From positions 2,451,146 to 2,515,145 of the forward strand of contig NC_054559.1 in NCBI RefSeq assembly GCF_017654505.1: DNA of 64,000 nucleotides. Reading direction: 5' to 3'. The stretch's first letter is position 1. Each line of letters starts with the position of its first letter. The notes beneath the pieces were generated by a model. That model was not told the origin of the DNA. It did not search any database and saw only the letters and a program-made list of their open reading frames with translations. The translations under genes and the position numbers were made by a program. Origin of the DNA: Polyodon spathula (lineage: Eukaryota > Chordata > Actinopteri > Acipenseriformes > Polyodontidae). Below are positions 11,597 to 21,919 of this stretch, in pieces.

Positions 11597-12186
11597 GTCC
11601 CTGTGGCAAAGCGCCCCGCCCCTGGGCTATTTATTTGTGTTGTATGTTATGTGTAGTGTGTTAATGTTGGTGTATAGTCATTGGTACACGGGATATAAAT
11701 GGGTCTGTGTAACACGAGTGTTTAAAATGTATATTTGTATTTAGGCACGAGGTGCACAGCACTTCACGTGCAGGTAAAATGTAATCATATGTGAGCATAG
11801 GGAATTGCACTTTATTAATTCATGTGCAGTTGTACCGCCACTCCAATTGAATGACTGATTAGCAATTGAGTCTCGGTACAGTTGAATAAAAGCAGCATGT
11901 TTTTACTCACTCGGGGTTGTGTGTTCGATGAGTGGAGAACGGGATTGGAGACAGAGGTAACAATAACAATAATAGTTAAACTATCAGCTCACCGGTTTGT
12001 CTGTGTAGTCCGTTTGTTTGTCTCTTTATTTTGGCGAAAGTGCCGCGTCCTGTATTTTTGTTTGTCTTTGCAACCTTTTATTTTCTGTTTGTTCAGCTTC
12101 ACCAAACTCTACCTCTCCGTTTATTTTGTGTTGGTTCCTGTTTCTGGTCTGACGTCACCCACTACAGCCATCTTTGTGACAGTCCC
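11597..12186 (+). mobile_element. Solo LTR with 5-bp target duplication
   Basis: The LTR spans 11602-12181 (580 bases), starts TGTGGCAAAG and ends CTTTGTGACA. The flanking bases 11597-11601 and 12182-12186 are both GTCCC, a clean 5-bp duplication. Inside there is a possible TATA-like ATATAAATG near 11694, an AATAAA at about 11885 and a TGACGTCA-type CRE near 12150. It interrupts DIRS element 1, and related LTR sequence occurs at 5518-5770 and 45693-45955. Presence of a single LTR indicates recombination between the two LTRs of a full element. Confidence 0.9.
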
Positions 12187-13095
12187 GCAGTACCAGTTCT
12201 AGATCCCACTTGGGGACCATACTTTTCATGGGAGGACGAAGCCTCTGAGCCCCTTTAAGAATTTGCACTGCCAGGAAATGTGCCCCAGGGGGTACCAAGT
12301 CAATTTTGTCATGGCACACTGATATTGCTGCCAGGTGTTGTAAGAAAGTTAATATCGTCTCAATCGAGCAAGTCACCGGATCGTGACCTTTGGCAAGGTA
12401 CCAGTGTTGGAAAACTTTCCATTTATACTATATAGTACTGGGCTCTAGTGCTCAGCGCCTTAGCAGACTGTAGTGTTTCTACTACTGCATCTAGCAAACC
12501 TCATCTGAATAGTTGGCTCCGTTCAACAGCCAGACCCAAAGTTGGAGCTGGGCTGGGTTTGGGTGCCATAATAGCCCCTCCACTTGGCTCAGGAGGTCCT
12601 TGCGCAGCGGGAGCTGCCACGGCTGATCTGACAACATGTCAGAGAGGAGAGCAAACCAGGGGCGCCTCGGCCTTCTGGGTGCAACCAGCAAAACCTGTGC
12701 TCTCTCTACCCTGATCCTCTAGTTTCAGGGGTAATAATGGTAGCGGAGAAAACGCATACAATAGTCCCTGTGGCCAGAGGTGAACTAACACGTCTACCCA
12801 TGGAGAACCATAGGGAGCAATGAGTGGTCTCGGCTGTGGCAAAGAGGTCGACTCGTGTTGGTCGAAACCTTTCCCAAATCTGCTTCACCATTTGAGGATG
12901 CAGCCTCCACTCCGAGCTCTCTGGCGCTCTTCTGGACAGGAGGTCTGCTGCCTTGTCCACACCGGGCAGGTGAACTGCCCTGATGGAATGCAAGTTTCTG
13001 TGCGTCCACGACAGGGGTCTGTGTGCTGCGTGGTGAAGGCGTGGCGAATGCAGGCCGCCTTGGTGGTTTATGTAGGCTACCACTGTGGCTCACAT
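12187..13095 (-). pseudogene. DIRS element 1: RNase H region
   Basis: Minus-strand frames give VAYINHQGGLHSPRLHHAA, LPGVDKAADLLSRRAPESS and WRLHPQMVKQIWERF, then VDLFATAETTHC, the conserved end of the DIRS1 RT-RNase H. The lower part (12155-12842) continues into the spacer that leads to the recombinase. The reading frame switches at least twice. Equivalent positions in DIRS element 2 are 33300-34230. Confidence 0.85.
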
Positions 13096-13955
13096 CAATG
13101 GTCGCCCCAAAAGTCTGCCCCGACGTAATGGGGTCATCCAGTAGCGCCACCTTCTCGGTCTCCACGATCTTGGCTTGTGTCAGCTACAAATGCCGGCGGG
13201 CGGCCCTAATTGCCGCCAGCAACCTCCCTGATGCCTGACCTAACTCCCCTATTAGGTTGGTCATCGCCTTAGCCACTGCCTGGAGCTCCCCCGTGTCTGC
13301 TTGTGTAGCCCTCTCCTGCAGCCTCTCTGCCAACTGATTCTGGTAGAGCATCAGTATGGCCATGGCCATGGCCTTTGTTGCTCGGGCCGACAGCGCTGCC
13401 GAATTTTTTGAGCATCGCATCTGTCGTCTGCAAGGCTTAGATGGACAGGTTGGGTCCTTATCCCCCTTGGTGAAGGTGGAACCTTGCACCAAAACCGTGA
13501 CCATGTCCCCAATAGTGGGGATTACGCCAAGCCCGCTTCTTGGAAGAAGCAGAGACTCTGCTGTTCTGGAAGCTGAGGGTGCAGATGCTGGGTTGCTCCA
13601 GGAGAAGCACACCAGTTCCAGGAAGTCCTGACATAGGGGGAGGGCATGCTGTCTGCGCCGAGGTTGACACCGAGTTGCGCGCGGTCGGTGCCAAGTCGAT
13701 GCCGACTGTAGCGCAGAAAAGCACTGTTGATGCAGAGAGAGAACAGGTGCTGAGTGGACCTGTTCCAAGGTCGTTGCCGATGGTAGGCATGGTCGGGCCG
13801 AGCTGTAGGCAACGCCGAAGATGTTTACACTGGTGCAGAGTCAATCGGGACGGGGTAGGCGCTGTTTTCTCAACCTCATGATCAGCGAGAAAAAAACTGA
13901 AAAACCTCCCCCTCACAGCAGGGCCCTGATAAGGCAGATTTTGATTGGATATTAT
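13096..13955 (-). pseudogene. DIRS element 1: gag remnant and 5' terminal sequence
   Basis: The minus-strand ORF at 13184-13768 matches the gag of DIRS element 2: QDFLELVCFSWSNPASAPS, FTKGDKDPTCPSKPCR, LYQNQLAERLQE. At about 13100 the gag frame (VALLDDPI) passes directly into RNase H sequence, so the whole reverse transcriptase is deleted. At 13905-13945 the words CCCTCACAGCAGGGCCCTGA and GGCAGATTTT match the terminal region of element 2 (32309-32350), marking the 5' end of the element. Confidence 0.8.
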
Positions 13956-14855
13956 ATTGGAATGCAGCAAAGTAAAAATTGGTTTGGTGGGTCGTTCCTC
14001 GTCAAATTCGTGTGCAATTCAGAACTTTGTGAAGCGTGCATTAATCCCATAGAAGAATCAGTGGTCATTGTAATGGAATCCAATGGAGAGATTGGTGACT
14101 GAATGAAACAAGTATTTTCTTAAAACAGCTGCTACTGTTTACATAAAATTCAACAAAACAAAAGTACGGAAATGGTTGTTGCGTCTGGTAAAATTGTATT
14201 TTCTCAAGCACAGCTGCAGAACTGACTGATAAAACTATGTGAAATGCAGAAGCAATTAGCTGTTCTAACACATTACTGATAATCGAGAGGAACGGTAGTT
14301 CCTCGCGCTAAGTACAATACATGTAACATAAACAACAAACTAGACCAACTGAACAGACAAGTCCTGCAACAAAGCAATTGGCTGGGTCGTTATGATTTAT
14401 TTTTTAAATTTGAAAGTAAAAATATATGAAAGCATGACGACCTTTATGTACAAAAATCTTCATCAATATACAACTGAACAAGAACTGTAGATTATTTATT
14501 TCATACAGTATTAAATGTCTTTGTCTATATGATAGTGAAAATAAATACATATTAAGATAAATAAATAAATGTCTATGTATTCATTTATTTCAATATTTAT
14601 ATTAATGTATTTATTTACTTATGTTTTACTTTTAACAAATACATAGGCTATCCTTCAGCATAGCTTTCTCAGAAATTATGCCTCCTGTCCAGTGCAGAAA
14701 GGAAGACGAACTTCCTTGTGCCAATAGGGACCACAATCAGCGTACACTCGCAGGAAACTCAAAATTTTTGAGAACTCAAGCGCAAAATCTTCGAATTTGA
14801 ATGAAGATGGAGGATGATGGCTCGAAAAAGCTCAAAAATAACTCGAGACTGTAGC
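13956..14855. other. AT-rich non-coding stretch
   Basis: No recognised gene. Position 14400-14650 is dominated by TATTTA/AATAAAT-type low-complexity sequence. The right part (14690-14850) is of unknown nature. Confidence 0.3.
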
Positions 14856-14925
14856 ACTGACAGTTAACATAACACACGTGTACACTGAAGGTTGTAGGTT
14901 CAAATCCCACTTATACCAGACTTTT
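14856..14925 (+). repeat. tRNA-like SINE head, degenerate
   Basis: The segment contains GTAGCACTGACAGTTAACA (A-box-like context) and, 30 bases on, GGTTGTAGGTTCAAATCCCA, a good B-box / T-arm sequence, then a T run. This is the layout of the tRNA-derived head of fish SINEs. The cloverleaf is not complete enough for a functional tRNA gene. Confidence 0.5.
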
Positions 14926-15041
14926 TTTTTTTATTATTTATATCAAGATTGATTTTTTTTTTTAAGGCAAATGTTCCATTTAAAAAAAAGAAATAAATCA
15001 ATTACTATAAAGGTTATAGACGTCACAATAAATGTGTTGCC

Positions 15042-15066
15042 TTTTTTTTTTTTTTTTTTTTTTTTT
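15042..15066. repeat. Poly-T run of 25
   Basis: Uninterrupted T run. The words before it (CACAATAAATGTGTTGCC) resemble 20257-20275, so it may be a tail of a small dispersed repeat present at both sites. Confidence 0.8.
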
Positions 15067-15218
15067 GCCTGCGATTCAGTTTTGAATTAAGCAATTCAAT
15101 TTAAATATTAGGAGTTGATTATTAAACCTATGAATTTCTAGATGAATGTTGGCTTTAAAACTGCAATTAATAACATTGTAACATTCTTAAAGAAAGACTG
15201 AAAAAGTATAACTAGATG

Positions 15219-15221
<3 letters not shown>

Positions 15222-15303
<82 letters not shown>
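15222..15303. repeat. (AG)n microsatellite, 41 units
   Basis: Perfect dinucleotide array of 82 bases without interruption. It is a probable length polymorphism. The unbroken array forms a polypurine tract. Confidence 0.97.
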
Positions 15304-15305
<2 letters not shown>

Positions 15306-15945
15306 CATTATTTTCTAACCAAATATTTGGTCACATTTATTAATGTTCAAGTGTATTATTACACCATTCCATGACATTCCTGAAGCAGGGTCCCAGTTTG
15401 TAAAATAAAAAGCAGCTTATGTGTTTTTTTAATTACTGAAATTGAATTTACCCCAAACAAACAAATATGCATACAAAAACACAGAGCTCACACATAAAAA
15501 TATTTTTTTATGCAACAAAATACAACAAAAACACCTGCATACTATATTTACTTCTGTAAATACAAACATACCAAGGCTCCAACAAGTTAATATAAAACAG
15601 CAGCATATACTATAATGAAAAAAGACAAAGCTTGCATGTAACACTTGTAACACAACCTGCTACGTCTAGTAAATAAATCAATCAGCCACAATCAAATCAA
15701 ACAGATTACAGATATTCAATACCCAACAATAACTGCCTTGCTATTTGTTTTTGTTTTTTTTACATTGTTTTTAGCAAAGGATTCGGTTACTTATAAACAG
15801 TGCATCGTCCAGTTTTCTTATAACTTTGGTACACCAGCAATATTTAACTTGTAGCTCATCTAAATCCACGTCTGAGGCACACAAGAATATTTTTGGATCG
15901 GCTTTTTTCATCAAAATGAACTTTTGAAACCATCTCGGCAACAGT

Positions 15946-15946
<1 letters not shown>

Positions 15947-15981
<35 letters not shown>
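15947..15981. repeat. Poly-A run of 35
   Basis: Uninterrupted A run ending at AGGAATTTTC. It may be the tail of a retroposed sequence lying to its left, but no source element was recognised. Confidence 0.9.
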
Positions 15982-15983
<2 letters not shown>

Positions 15984-16009
15984 AATTTTCACTTCCAGGT
16001 CATAGTGCC

Positions 16010-16690
16010 GAGAAAACATTTGTGAACCCCAATGATAATTATGGAAATTCCATAGTTTTACCATGATAGTCATCTTGAATCAAAAGCAGTTTTTATTTAA
16101 ATATCCAATAGCATTTATATTAACCAATTCCATGTCTTTTGAAACTAAATGATGTATGAATTAGACAAACAATGAGTAATTAAGATTCAGGGTATGGGAA
16201 AAAGTAAGTGAACCCCTGGTTATAACAGCTCAATTAAGGGGATAATTAGAATCAGGTATTTAAATAATTAGGTGAGATCTTCAGGGGTGAGTTTGGGAGG
16301 TCTCACTCCATATAAAGATCAGAAACTTTGTGAGTTTGGTCTTCACCATAGAGGTGTGTGGAAACACATCATGCCATGATCATAATAAATCTGAGTACCT
16401 CAGAAAAAACAGTTATTGATGGCTTATCAGTCTAGAAAAGGATACAAAACCATTTCTAAGGATTTGGCGCTCCACCAATCCACTGTCAAATAGATGGAGA
16501 AAGTTCAAGACCACAGTCACTCTACCCAGGACCGGTCGTCCTACCAAAATCTCTCCAAGAACAAACCGGAAAATCATCAAGGAAGTCACAAAGAACCCCA
16601 GAGTAACATCCAAGGATCTGCAGGCCACTCTCGCCTTGGCTAATGTGAGTGTTCGTGACTCAACTATCAGAAAAAGAAAAAAAAAAAAAC
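16010..16690 (+). pseudogene. Tc1/mariner transposon remnant
   Basis: The words TTTGTGAACCCC (16019) and AAAAAGTAAGTGAACCCC (16201) are typical of fish Tc1-like terminal inverted repeats. From 16435 the plus strand encodes GYKTISKDLALHQSTVK, the paired-like helix-turn-helix of Tc1 transposases, then after a frameshift a region equivalent to PRTxRRLIQEVTKEPRTTSK and STIRKR. The DDE catalytic domain is absent: the sequence changes at an A run near 16678. Only the DNA-binding half remains and it has stops. Confidence 0.75.
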
Positions 16691-16699
16691 ACAGGCGCT

Positions 16700-17075
16700 G
16701 GCGGGCATTCCAGTAGTCTACAGGATGGGCGCTCACAGGCGTTCTGGGGTTTAGAGGGTTTAATTTTTGAATCAGAGCCACGCCTCTCTCTGCAGCATCA
16801 TTGGCCACCTTCAAGCCCTTGACAATTTTTTTCAGGACAGCTCCAGTCACTGACCTGAAGCCAGACCTCTGGATCCTTGTGGAGGAAGCCTTCAGGGAGA
16901 TCCAAGGCATTGAAGAAGCCTTTAGTCTGTTGCACGACGAATGCACTGGGCTTCCTGGTCACTCCAAGATCAGAAAGCTCCTCTCTTGCTGTGACCTTGA
17001 ATATAATCCACCATCTTCCTTTGTCCAACAGAACTTGAAGATCTTGAAGCCATACAGCAGGTATGCCATCCATCG
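16700..17075 (-). pseudogene. Unclassified minus-strand coding remnant with VANDAAERGVALIQ
   Basis: Two overlapping minus-strand frames (16798-17073 and the first part of 16413-16946) read as one broken protein. The end has LKKIVKGLKVANDAAERG followed by VALIQKLN. I associate the NDxAERGVxLIQ pattern with an uncharacterised transposon-linked protein family, but cannot name it. A frameshift lies around 16860-16940. The Tc1 fragment to its left is on the other strand. Confidence 0.35.
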
Positions 17076-17516
17076 TGCTCTATGAAGTCCCGCTGAAGCT
17101 TGGACGCACACCACCCACGAAGATGATGGTTATTTGAAGCAGTTCTCGATAATCTTCTGTTGGTTGTATTTCTTCAAGGTAAGAATTTCTTTAATTTTGT
17201 GATGTAACAGAAAATGAATTACAGAATATACTACAAAACAAAGTCACAATGAGAAAGTCAGACGGACAGCCCTATGCCAAAAAAATATAAATTATATATA
17301 TATACACAGTGGTGTACTATTTAAAACTACATATTTGTTATTTGACTGGTTCATAAAAAATATATGGACTGCTGACCTCAGCTCACAGTGGGGAAACTAA
17401 ACCCCTCGGGAAGAACTATATTTCCCTCCTGCAGCTTCAGGCATGCTGTCCGTTGGTAACTATAGTTCTTTCCCTCACAATATTTTTCAACTATATGCCT
17501 CCGGAGGGAGGTCCAT

Positions 17517-17580
17517 AGATATATATATATATATATAATATATATCATATATATATAAACATATATATATATATATATAT
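17517..17580. repeat. (AT)n low-complexity stretch
   Basis: TATATA repeats with interruptions (ATAATATATATCAT). Ordinary microsatellite-type sequence. Confidence 0.8.
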
Positions 17581-18182
17581 ACTGTAGCTCTCATATCCCT
17601 TTAAGAAGTAAAGTATTGAAAGAAACTGAAAGTATTTTTACAATTATAAAATTACGACAAGACGGCTCGAAGGGTGACATCCCAAGACCAGGAAGTTGAC
17701 ACTCACACATGTACTGCACGTTAAAGTGCTGGAGCGCGTATTTATTAAATAAAAAAAACTAACTAACCCTAACCCTAACTAACTGCAATATACTGTGCTT
17801 CGCCCTGACGTACCGCAGACTCACCTCTGTATCGGGGAAATTTCCACAGAACACACTGCAAGAGGCTGAGCAATGCATAAGAAAAGAAAGAGACTTGCAT
17901 ACATAATAACTCGGCGTTTCTATACCCAGTAGTCAGTACTAACAGGTTGGCATTTATGCAGGGAGCCCGTTTCTATAGGCAAGTCGAGAATCCCTTGTGG
18001 GGGCCACAGGGAGGTAGTATATAATTCCTTTACTCCCAGTCACCTTCTCATTTTTATTAATAAAAAATCCCTTGAGGTCTCTGTTTGAAAGATCTCAACA
18101 CTGGCCCCACGACCTACATTAGTAGTCTTTAACTTGTTCAAGCACACTTTGGGTTTTCCCCACAGGGATGATTAGTGACACC

Positions 18183-18362
18183 ATCGTAAAGCATGAGAAA
18201 AGAAAGAGACTTGCATACATAATAACAATCGTAAAGCATGAGAAAAGAAAGAGACTTGCATACATAATAACAATCGTAAAGCATGAGAAAAGAAAGAGAC
18301 TTGCATACATAATAACAATCGTAAAGCATGAGAAAAGAGAGAGACTTGCATACATAATAACA
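18183..18362. repeat. 45-bp tandem repeat, four copies
   Basis: Four head-to-tail units of 45 bases begin at ATCGTAAAGCATGAGAAAAG and end GACTTGCATACATAATAACA. Units differ by one base (AAAGAG to AGAGAG in unit 4). A related single copy sits at 17874-17911, and the paralogous region has one copy at about 46682-46712, so expansion happened after the duplication. Because 45 is divisible by three the array is open in several frames on both strands, which explains the small repetitive ORFs. Confidence 0.95.
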
Positions 18363-18505
18363 ATCTACTTAATATATTACTAATGTGATGTAACACAATC
18401 CGAATGCTCAACAAGACAATGACTAGAAGATGCAGTCATTCATTTTTTTGTCAGTTTTTGATGCGAGTAAATTGTGATTAGGGGTGAACCTATTTATCAG
18501 GCAAG

Positions 18506-18511
18506 TTTATT
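18506..18511 (-). promoter_or_regulatory. Candidate polyadenylation signal of zinc-finger gene A
   Basis: AATAAA on the minus strand (TTTATT on plus), about 150 bases downstream of the stop codon at 18663. The paralogue has the same signal at about 46859-46864, about 150 bases after its stop. Confidence 0.5.
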
Positions 18512-18662
18512 ATTTTGTTTTCAGTAAATATTTCTGTATTTAGTCAAATGTACTCCTGTTGTTTACGTGTCCCCAAGTGTCTGCAATTCTGAGAATATTC
18601 TCAAGTCCTGTAAGAGCCAGCAACTAACTTAACTTCTTCCCACATTAAGTGCAGGGATATGA

Positions 18663-19414
18663 TTACATACCTGTGTGAATTTTATGATGTCTCTTAAGAT
18701 TTCCTAACTGGCTGAATCTCTTCCCACAAACAGCACAGTGATAAGGTTTCTCTCCTGTGTGAATGCGCTTGTGTTTTTTAAGGTCTCCTAACCAACTGAA
18801 TCTCTTCCCACAAACAGCACAGTGATAAGGTTTCTCTCCTGTGTGAATGCGCTGGTGGAGTTTAAGGTTTCCTGAGTGATTGAATCTCTTCCCACAAACA
18901 GCACAGTGATAAGGTTTCTCTCCAATGTGAATGTGTTGGTGTGAATGAAGATTTCCTAACTGTATGAAACTCTCATCACTGTACTGTATGTGGGAAGGTT
19001 TCTCTCTTGTGTAAATGCACTGGTGTCTTTTAAGCAGCGATATATGATTGAAACTCTTCCCACAATCAGCCCAGGAAAATGTAGTCCCTCCTGTGGGATC
19101 TCCCTTGTGCATTTCAGGAATGTCTAATTGACAGGAACTCTTCCCACCTTTAATAGAGTGAGGCAAGGTCTTCAAGTTGCCCTGGGTTTCAGAATTGTTA
19201 AAACATACAGAATGTGCCGTCTCTGTACTCTCCACAGTAACTGGGTGTCTGTCTTGTAAAGAAGGAATTTTCACTAAGTGAGTTCTCAATGTCTTCACAG
19301 TTTCTTTTTGGGGTGTCATTTCTCTGTGTTTCTTGCACTGTGGTTTGCCTCTAGAAGAGTTTTTGCCATGGGGTGATAGAGTGGAGTCGTGTTCTCCTTC
19401 ATCTATTTTAGGAG
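18663..19414 (-). CDS. C2H2 zinc-finger gene A, last exon (zinc-finger exon)
   Basis: The exon starts after a TTTCTTTCTTTAG acceptor at 19415, in phase 1, and ends with the stop codon at 18663. It encodes about 250 residues. Three canonical fingers occur at the C-terminus, each starting YHCAVCGKRF and linked by HTGEKP. Two more finger-like units lie upstream (CGKSFNHISLLKRHQ and SFIQLGNLHSHQ), but one has lost its first Cys and the other both Cys, so they should not bind zinc. Proteins of this type are nuclear DNA-binding factors. The target is unknown. It joins in frame with exon 2 at 21599-21919. The paralogue at 47016-47767 has exactly the same length, 752 bases. Confidence 0.9.
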
Positions 19415-20454
19415 CTAAAGAAAGAAACAGATACAAAGGTTACTGTATAGAATTCTTCTACATTCACTGTTCTGAACACAAGCGAATGAGCAGTTCAGTG
19501 ATTGGTTCCTTGAGATAAGGCAGATTCATTTACCAGTTAGTGTCCTGCCACTTTCAGTCACAGCAAGAATGATGTCAATGTGTCAGTCAAGTGGAAAATG
19601 AAAATCAACATGCTGTTTTTGTCATTAAAAATCCTATTTAGTACCTGCATTTTGATAGTACTGTTATTTATGTAATATTTTAATTTGATTTTTGATAATT
19701 AATACTTGCTGTGCTTCCACGCACTGCACCTTGCCTTGTATCGAAGACACAAGATACATAGACCTATGTAGCGCTGGAGACTTTTTCCACAACAAATTTG
19801 TGTTTTTATTATTAAAATGTGTGTGTAAAATATCTGTAGAGCAAAGATCCGGTAAAACTACAATTCCCAGATTCCCCTTACACCTGAAACTGTTTCGCTC
19901 GTCTGCTGTACAGAACACCTCCACACACGTACTTACTGTACTGTGACAATAATAACACAGCAATGCTTACTGTGAGACACACAAGTGAAATGTGGCATTG
20001 TGAGCAAACATTAAAGTCCTCACGATAGTTGCTATGAGATGAGCGTTTAAAAGTTATATTGTATTTGAATAAAGTGTAAGAAATAAAATAAGACTGTTGG
20101 TTTTCACTATCATAAAATATGAGTTCACTCTCATTTTGGCGATGCTGCTGCGTACTCTCCACAAAAATTCTCTACTGAAATGTATTTTTTTTGGTGACGC
20201 TAAACAACCCGACTGAATTTGTCATCACCCAGTTGTGGCGAGGTCCACATAGACACAATAAACGTGTTGCCTGGTTGACTTTATTGCACAGCAGAAAGCC
20301 TTGCCAGGCAAAAATGTTTCTTGCACAGTTTTCTAAGAAATATATTTATATTCAACAATAATCGATTTCTATAAGCAGTTTGGTTTTAAATTGTCCCAAT
20401 ACTTATATTTTATTGCCTTAAAGAAAGTGATGTGCTTTTGTATGTGTGCGTATA

Positions 20455-20770
20455 TATATGACTCCGAGTTCCTGGGTCTTCCCAGGTGCTGACCCCCTCT
20501 TCCTGCATGACGTCATCATACTGCTCAGTGTTTCAATGTACTGCTAAACTGAGTAGGGGAGAGAGATGCTTAAAGTCAGATTGATTTCATTGCATTAGCA
20601 AACTTTACGGTTGTAGCTTTGTATTAAACTAGAATAAGCCCTTTACGCAGTCAGACAAGTTGCTTGAACTGTAGCAGAGTTCAATAGTACGTCTCTGTAT
20701 CAACAACCAGGCTAAGAAGATACGCCGGGTTCTCCTGCGGATTACAAACTCGGCCATAACGTGTGGCGAG
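20455..20770 (+). other. LTR- or promoter-like segment in intron 2 of gene A
   Basis: The stretch is less AT-rich than its surroundings. It carries TGACGTCAT (about 20508-20516) and no ORF, and is absent from the paralogous intron, which suggests an insertion. A solo LTR is possible, but no terminal TG...CA with target duplication was found. Confidence 0.25.
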
Positions 20771-21319
20771 ATCAAACGGGTTAGTTTTACGCATTGGCTT
20801 TATGGATCACTGTTCTTCTCTCCACATGTTGTTGCATTTTGGGATTGTTTTTTTTTTTTTTTTTATGCAGCTATCATTTTATTTTTTGCTACAGATTAGA
20901 GACTGTGTTCCCCCCCATTTTGGATTTACTGCATTACAACATTGAACAAAAAACTGAGAGTTTGAACTTTGAACATTCCATTTTTTGTTGTTGTCATGAT
21001 TACATCTATGATTTATACAAAAAAAACTGCAAATCTAATCAAATTTGACCGTTTGTTGTTTTGAATTTCCAGGGGTTATTTTTTGACATTGTTCATATCA
21101 TGCCAGGGCTGTTTTGCCAAGATAGAGTCTGGTCATGTTTGGTATTGAGGGGAAAACTACAAATATAACATAACAGACTTGGAAATATTAAGATTATTTC
21201 TGGTTCTTTTGTGTCACTTAATGAGTTTGGTACTACAATTGCTGAAAATAAATATAATTCTCAAAGTACTAAAGTGAATTTTTTTTTTTTTTTTTAAATT
21301 TAGAACTCAATGTTACCTA

Positions 21320-21321
<2 letters not shown>

Positions 21322-21352
<31 letters not shown>
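21322..21352. repeat. Poly-T run of 31
   Basis: Uninterrupted T run within the inserted part of intron 2 of gene A. It may be the tail of a retroposed sequence in minus orientation. Confidence 0.85.
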
Positions 21353-21354
<2 letters not shown>

Positions 21355-21598
21355 AAGCAGTTTTTTGTTCTAGAATTTCTATATATGTTATTAAATCTGG
21401 AACTTTACAGTTGGCAGGTGTTAAAGGCTGCTTGTTACACAGTGATGAGACACGTGATTCCTGCAGCTCTGTAAAGCTGTGGGAGCAGCACAACTGCAAA
21501 CAGTCTATCAGAAATGGGGAAAGGCAAAGATCTAATACAAGGGTGTCCAAAGTTTGTCCTTCTACTCCAGCTCAATGCTGACTGTTTTGTACAATTAC

Positions 21599-21919
21599 CT
21601 CTAAATCCCAGTTCACATTCAGATGGAGAATCATCACACAGGTTGGATCCCAGCTTTTTGTTCTCCTCAAGTGTACAGACATTATTTTCAGGAGGAAGTT
21701 CCTCTGTGAGGGGGACACATTCCTGCTCTATGAATTCCTCTTTAATAGGAACACATTTCTGTTGAGGGACCTCTTCATCTTTAACAAATGCCAGCCCTGT
21801 AACCTGCATTAGACTTCCACACGACTCCTGGTCAAAGGACTCCTCTTGTGTGTAAACTGCTTCTATCTTTGGCCTCTCCTGTGCTTCAGATTCAGGGACA
21901 GCATGGCTCTCTTTGGGAT
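21599..21919 (-). CDS. C2H2 zinc-finger gene A, exon 2 (acidic linker exon)
   Basis: Acceptor TTTCTCCCAG ends at 21920 and the donor GTAATTGT starts at 21598. The exon of 321 bases is phase 1 at both ends. It encodes an acidic segment (DPKESHAVPESEAQERPK, IKEEFIEQECVPLTEELPPE) typical of the second exon of fish C2H2 genes and without known fold. The paralogous exon at 52614-52934 has the same length and phase with scattered substitutions, which supports real coding constraint. Confidence 0.88.

Larger units (their letters stand above)
19415..21598 (-). other. Intron 2 of zinc-finger gene A
   Basis: Bounded by GT (donor after 21599) and AG (acceptor before 19414). Segments 19560-19860, 20170-20225 and 21475-21560 are alignable with the paralogous intron. 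The piece 20230-21470 is unmatched and contains T runs (20847-20864, 21322-21352) and a perfect TGACGTCA site near 20508. The TTAA at 19680-19683 is the empty site of the MITE found in gene B. Confidence 0.7.

Noticed and set aside
12448..14102. Plus-strand ORFs across 12448-14102
   Set aside because: They are antisense shadows of the DIRS element 1 gag and RNase H frames, whose minus-strand motifs are clear.
14065..14271. Minus-strand ORF of 68 codons
   Set aside because: No domain, no splice context, AT-rich flank; length expected by chance.
14856..14925. A functional tRNA gene
   Set aside because: B-box and T-arm look good, but the acceptor and D arms do not pair; a SINE head explains it better.
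15222..15303. CRISPR-like or regulatory array
   Set aside because: It is a plain dinucleotide microsatellite without spacers.
18119..18414. Four repetitive small ORFs on both strands
   Set aside because: They are shadows of the 45-bp tandem array; the repeat length divisible by three keeps all frames open.
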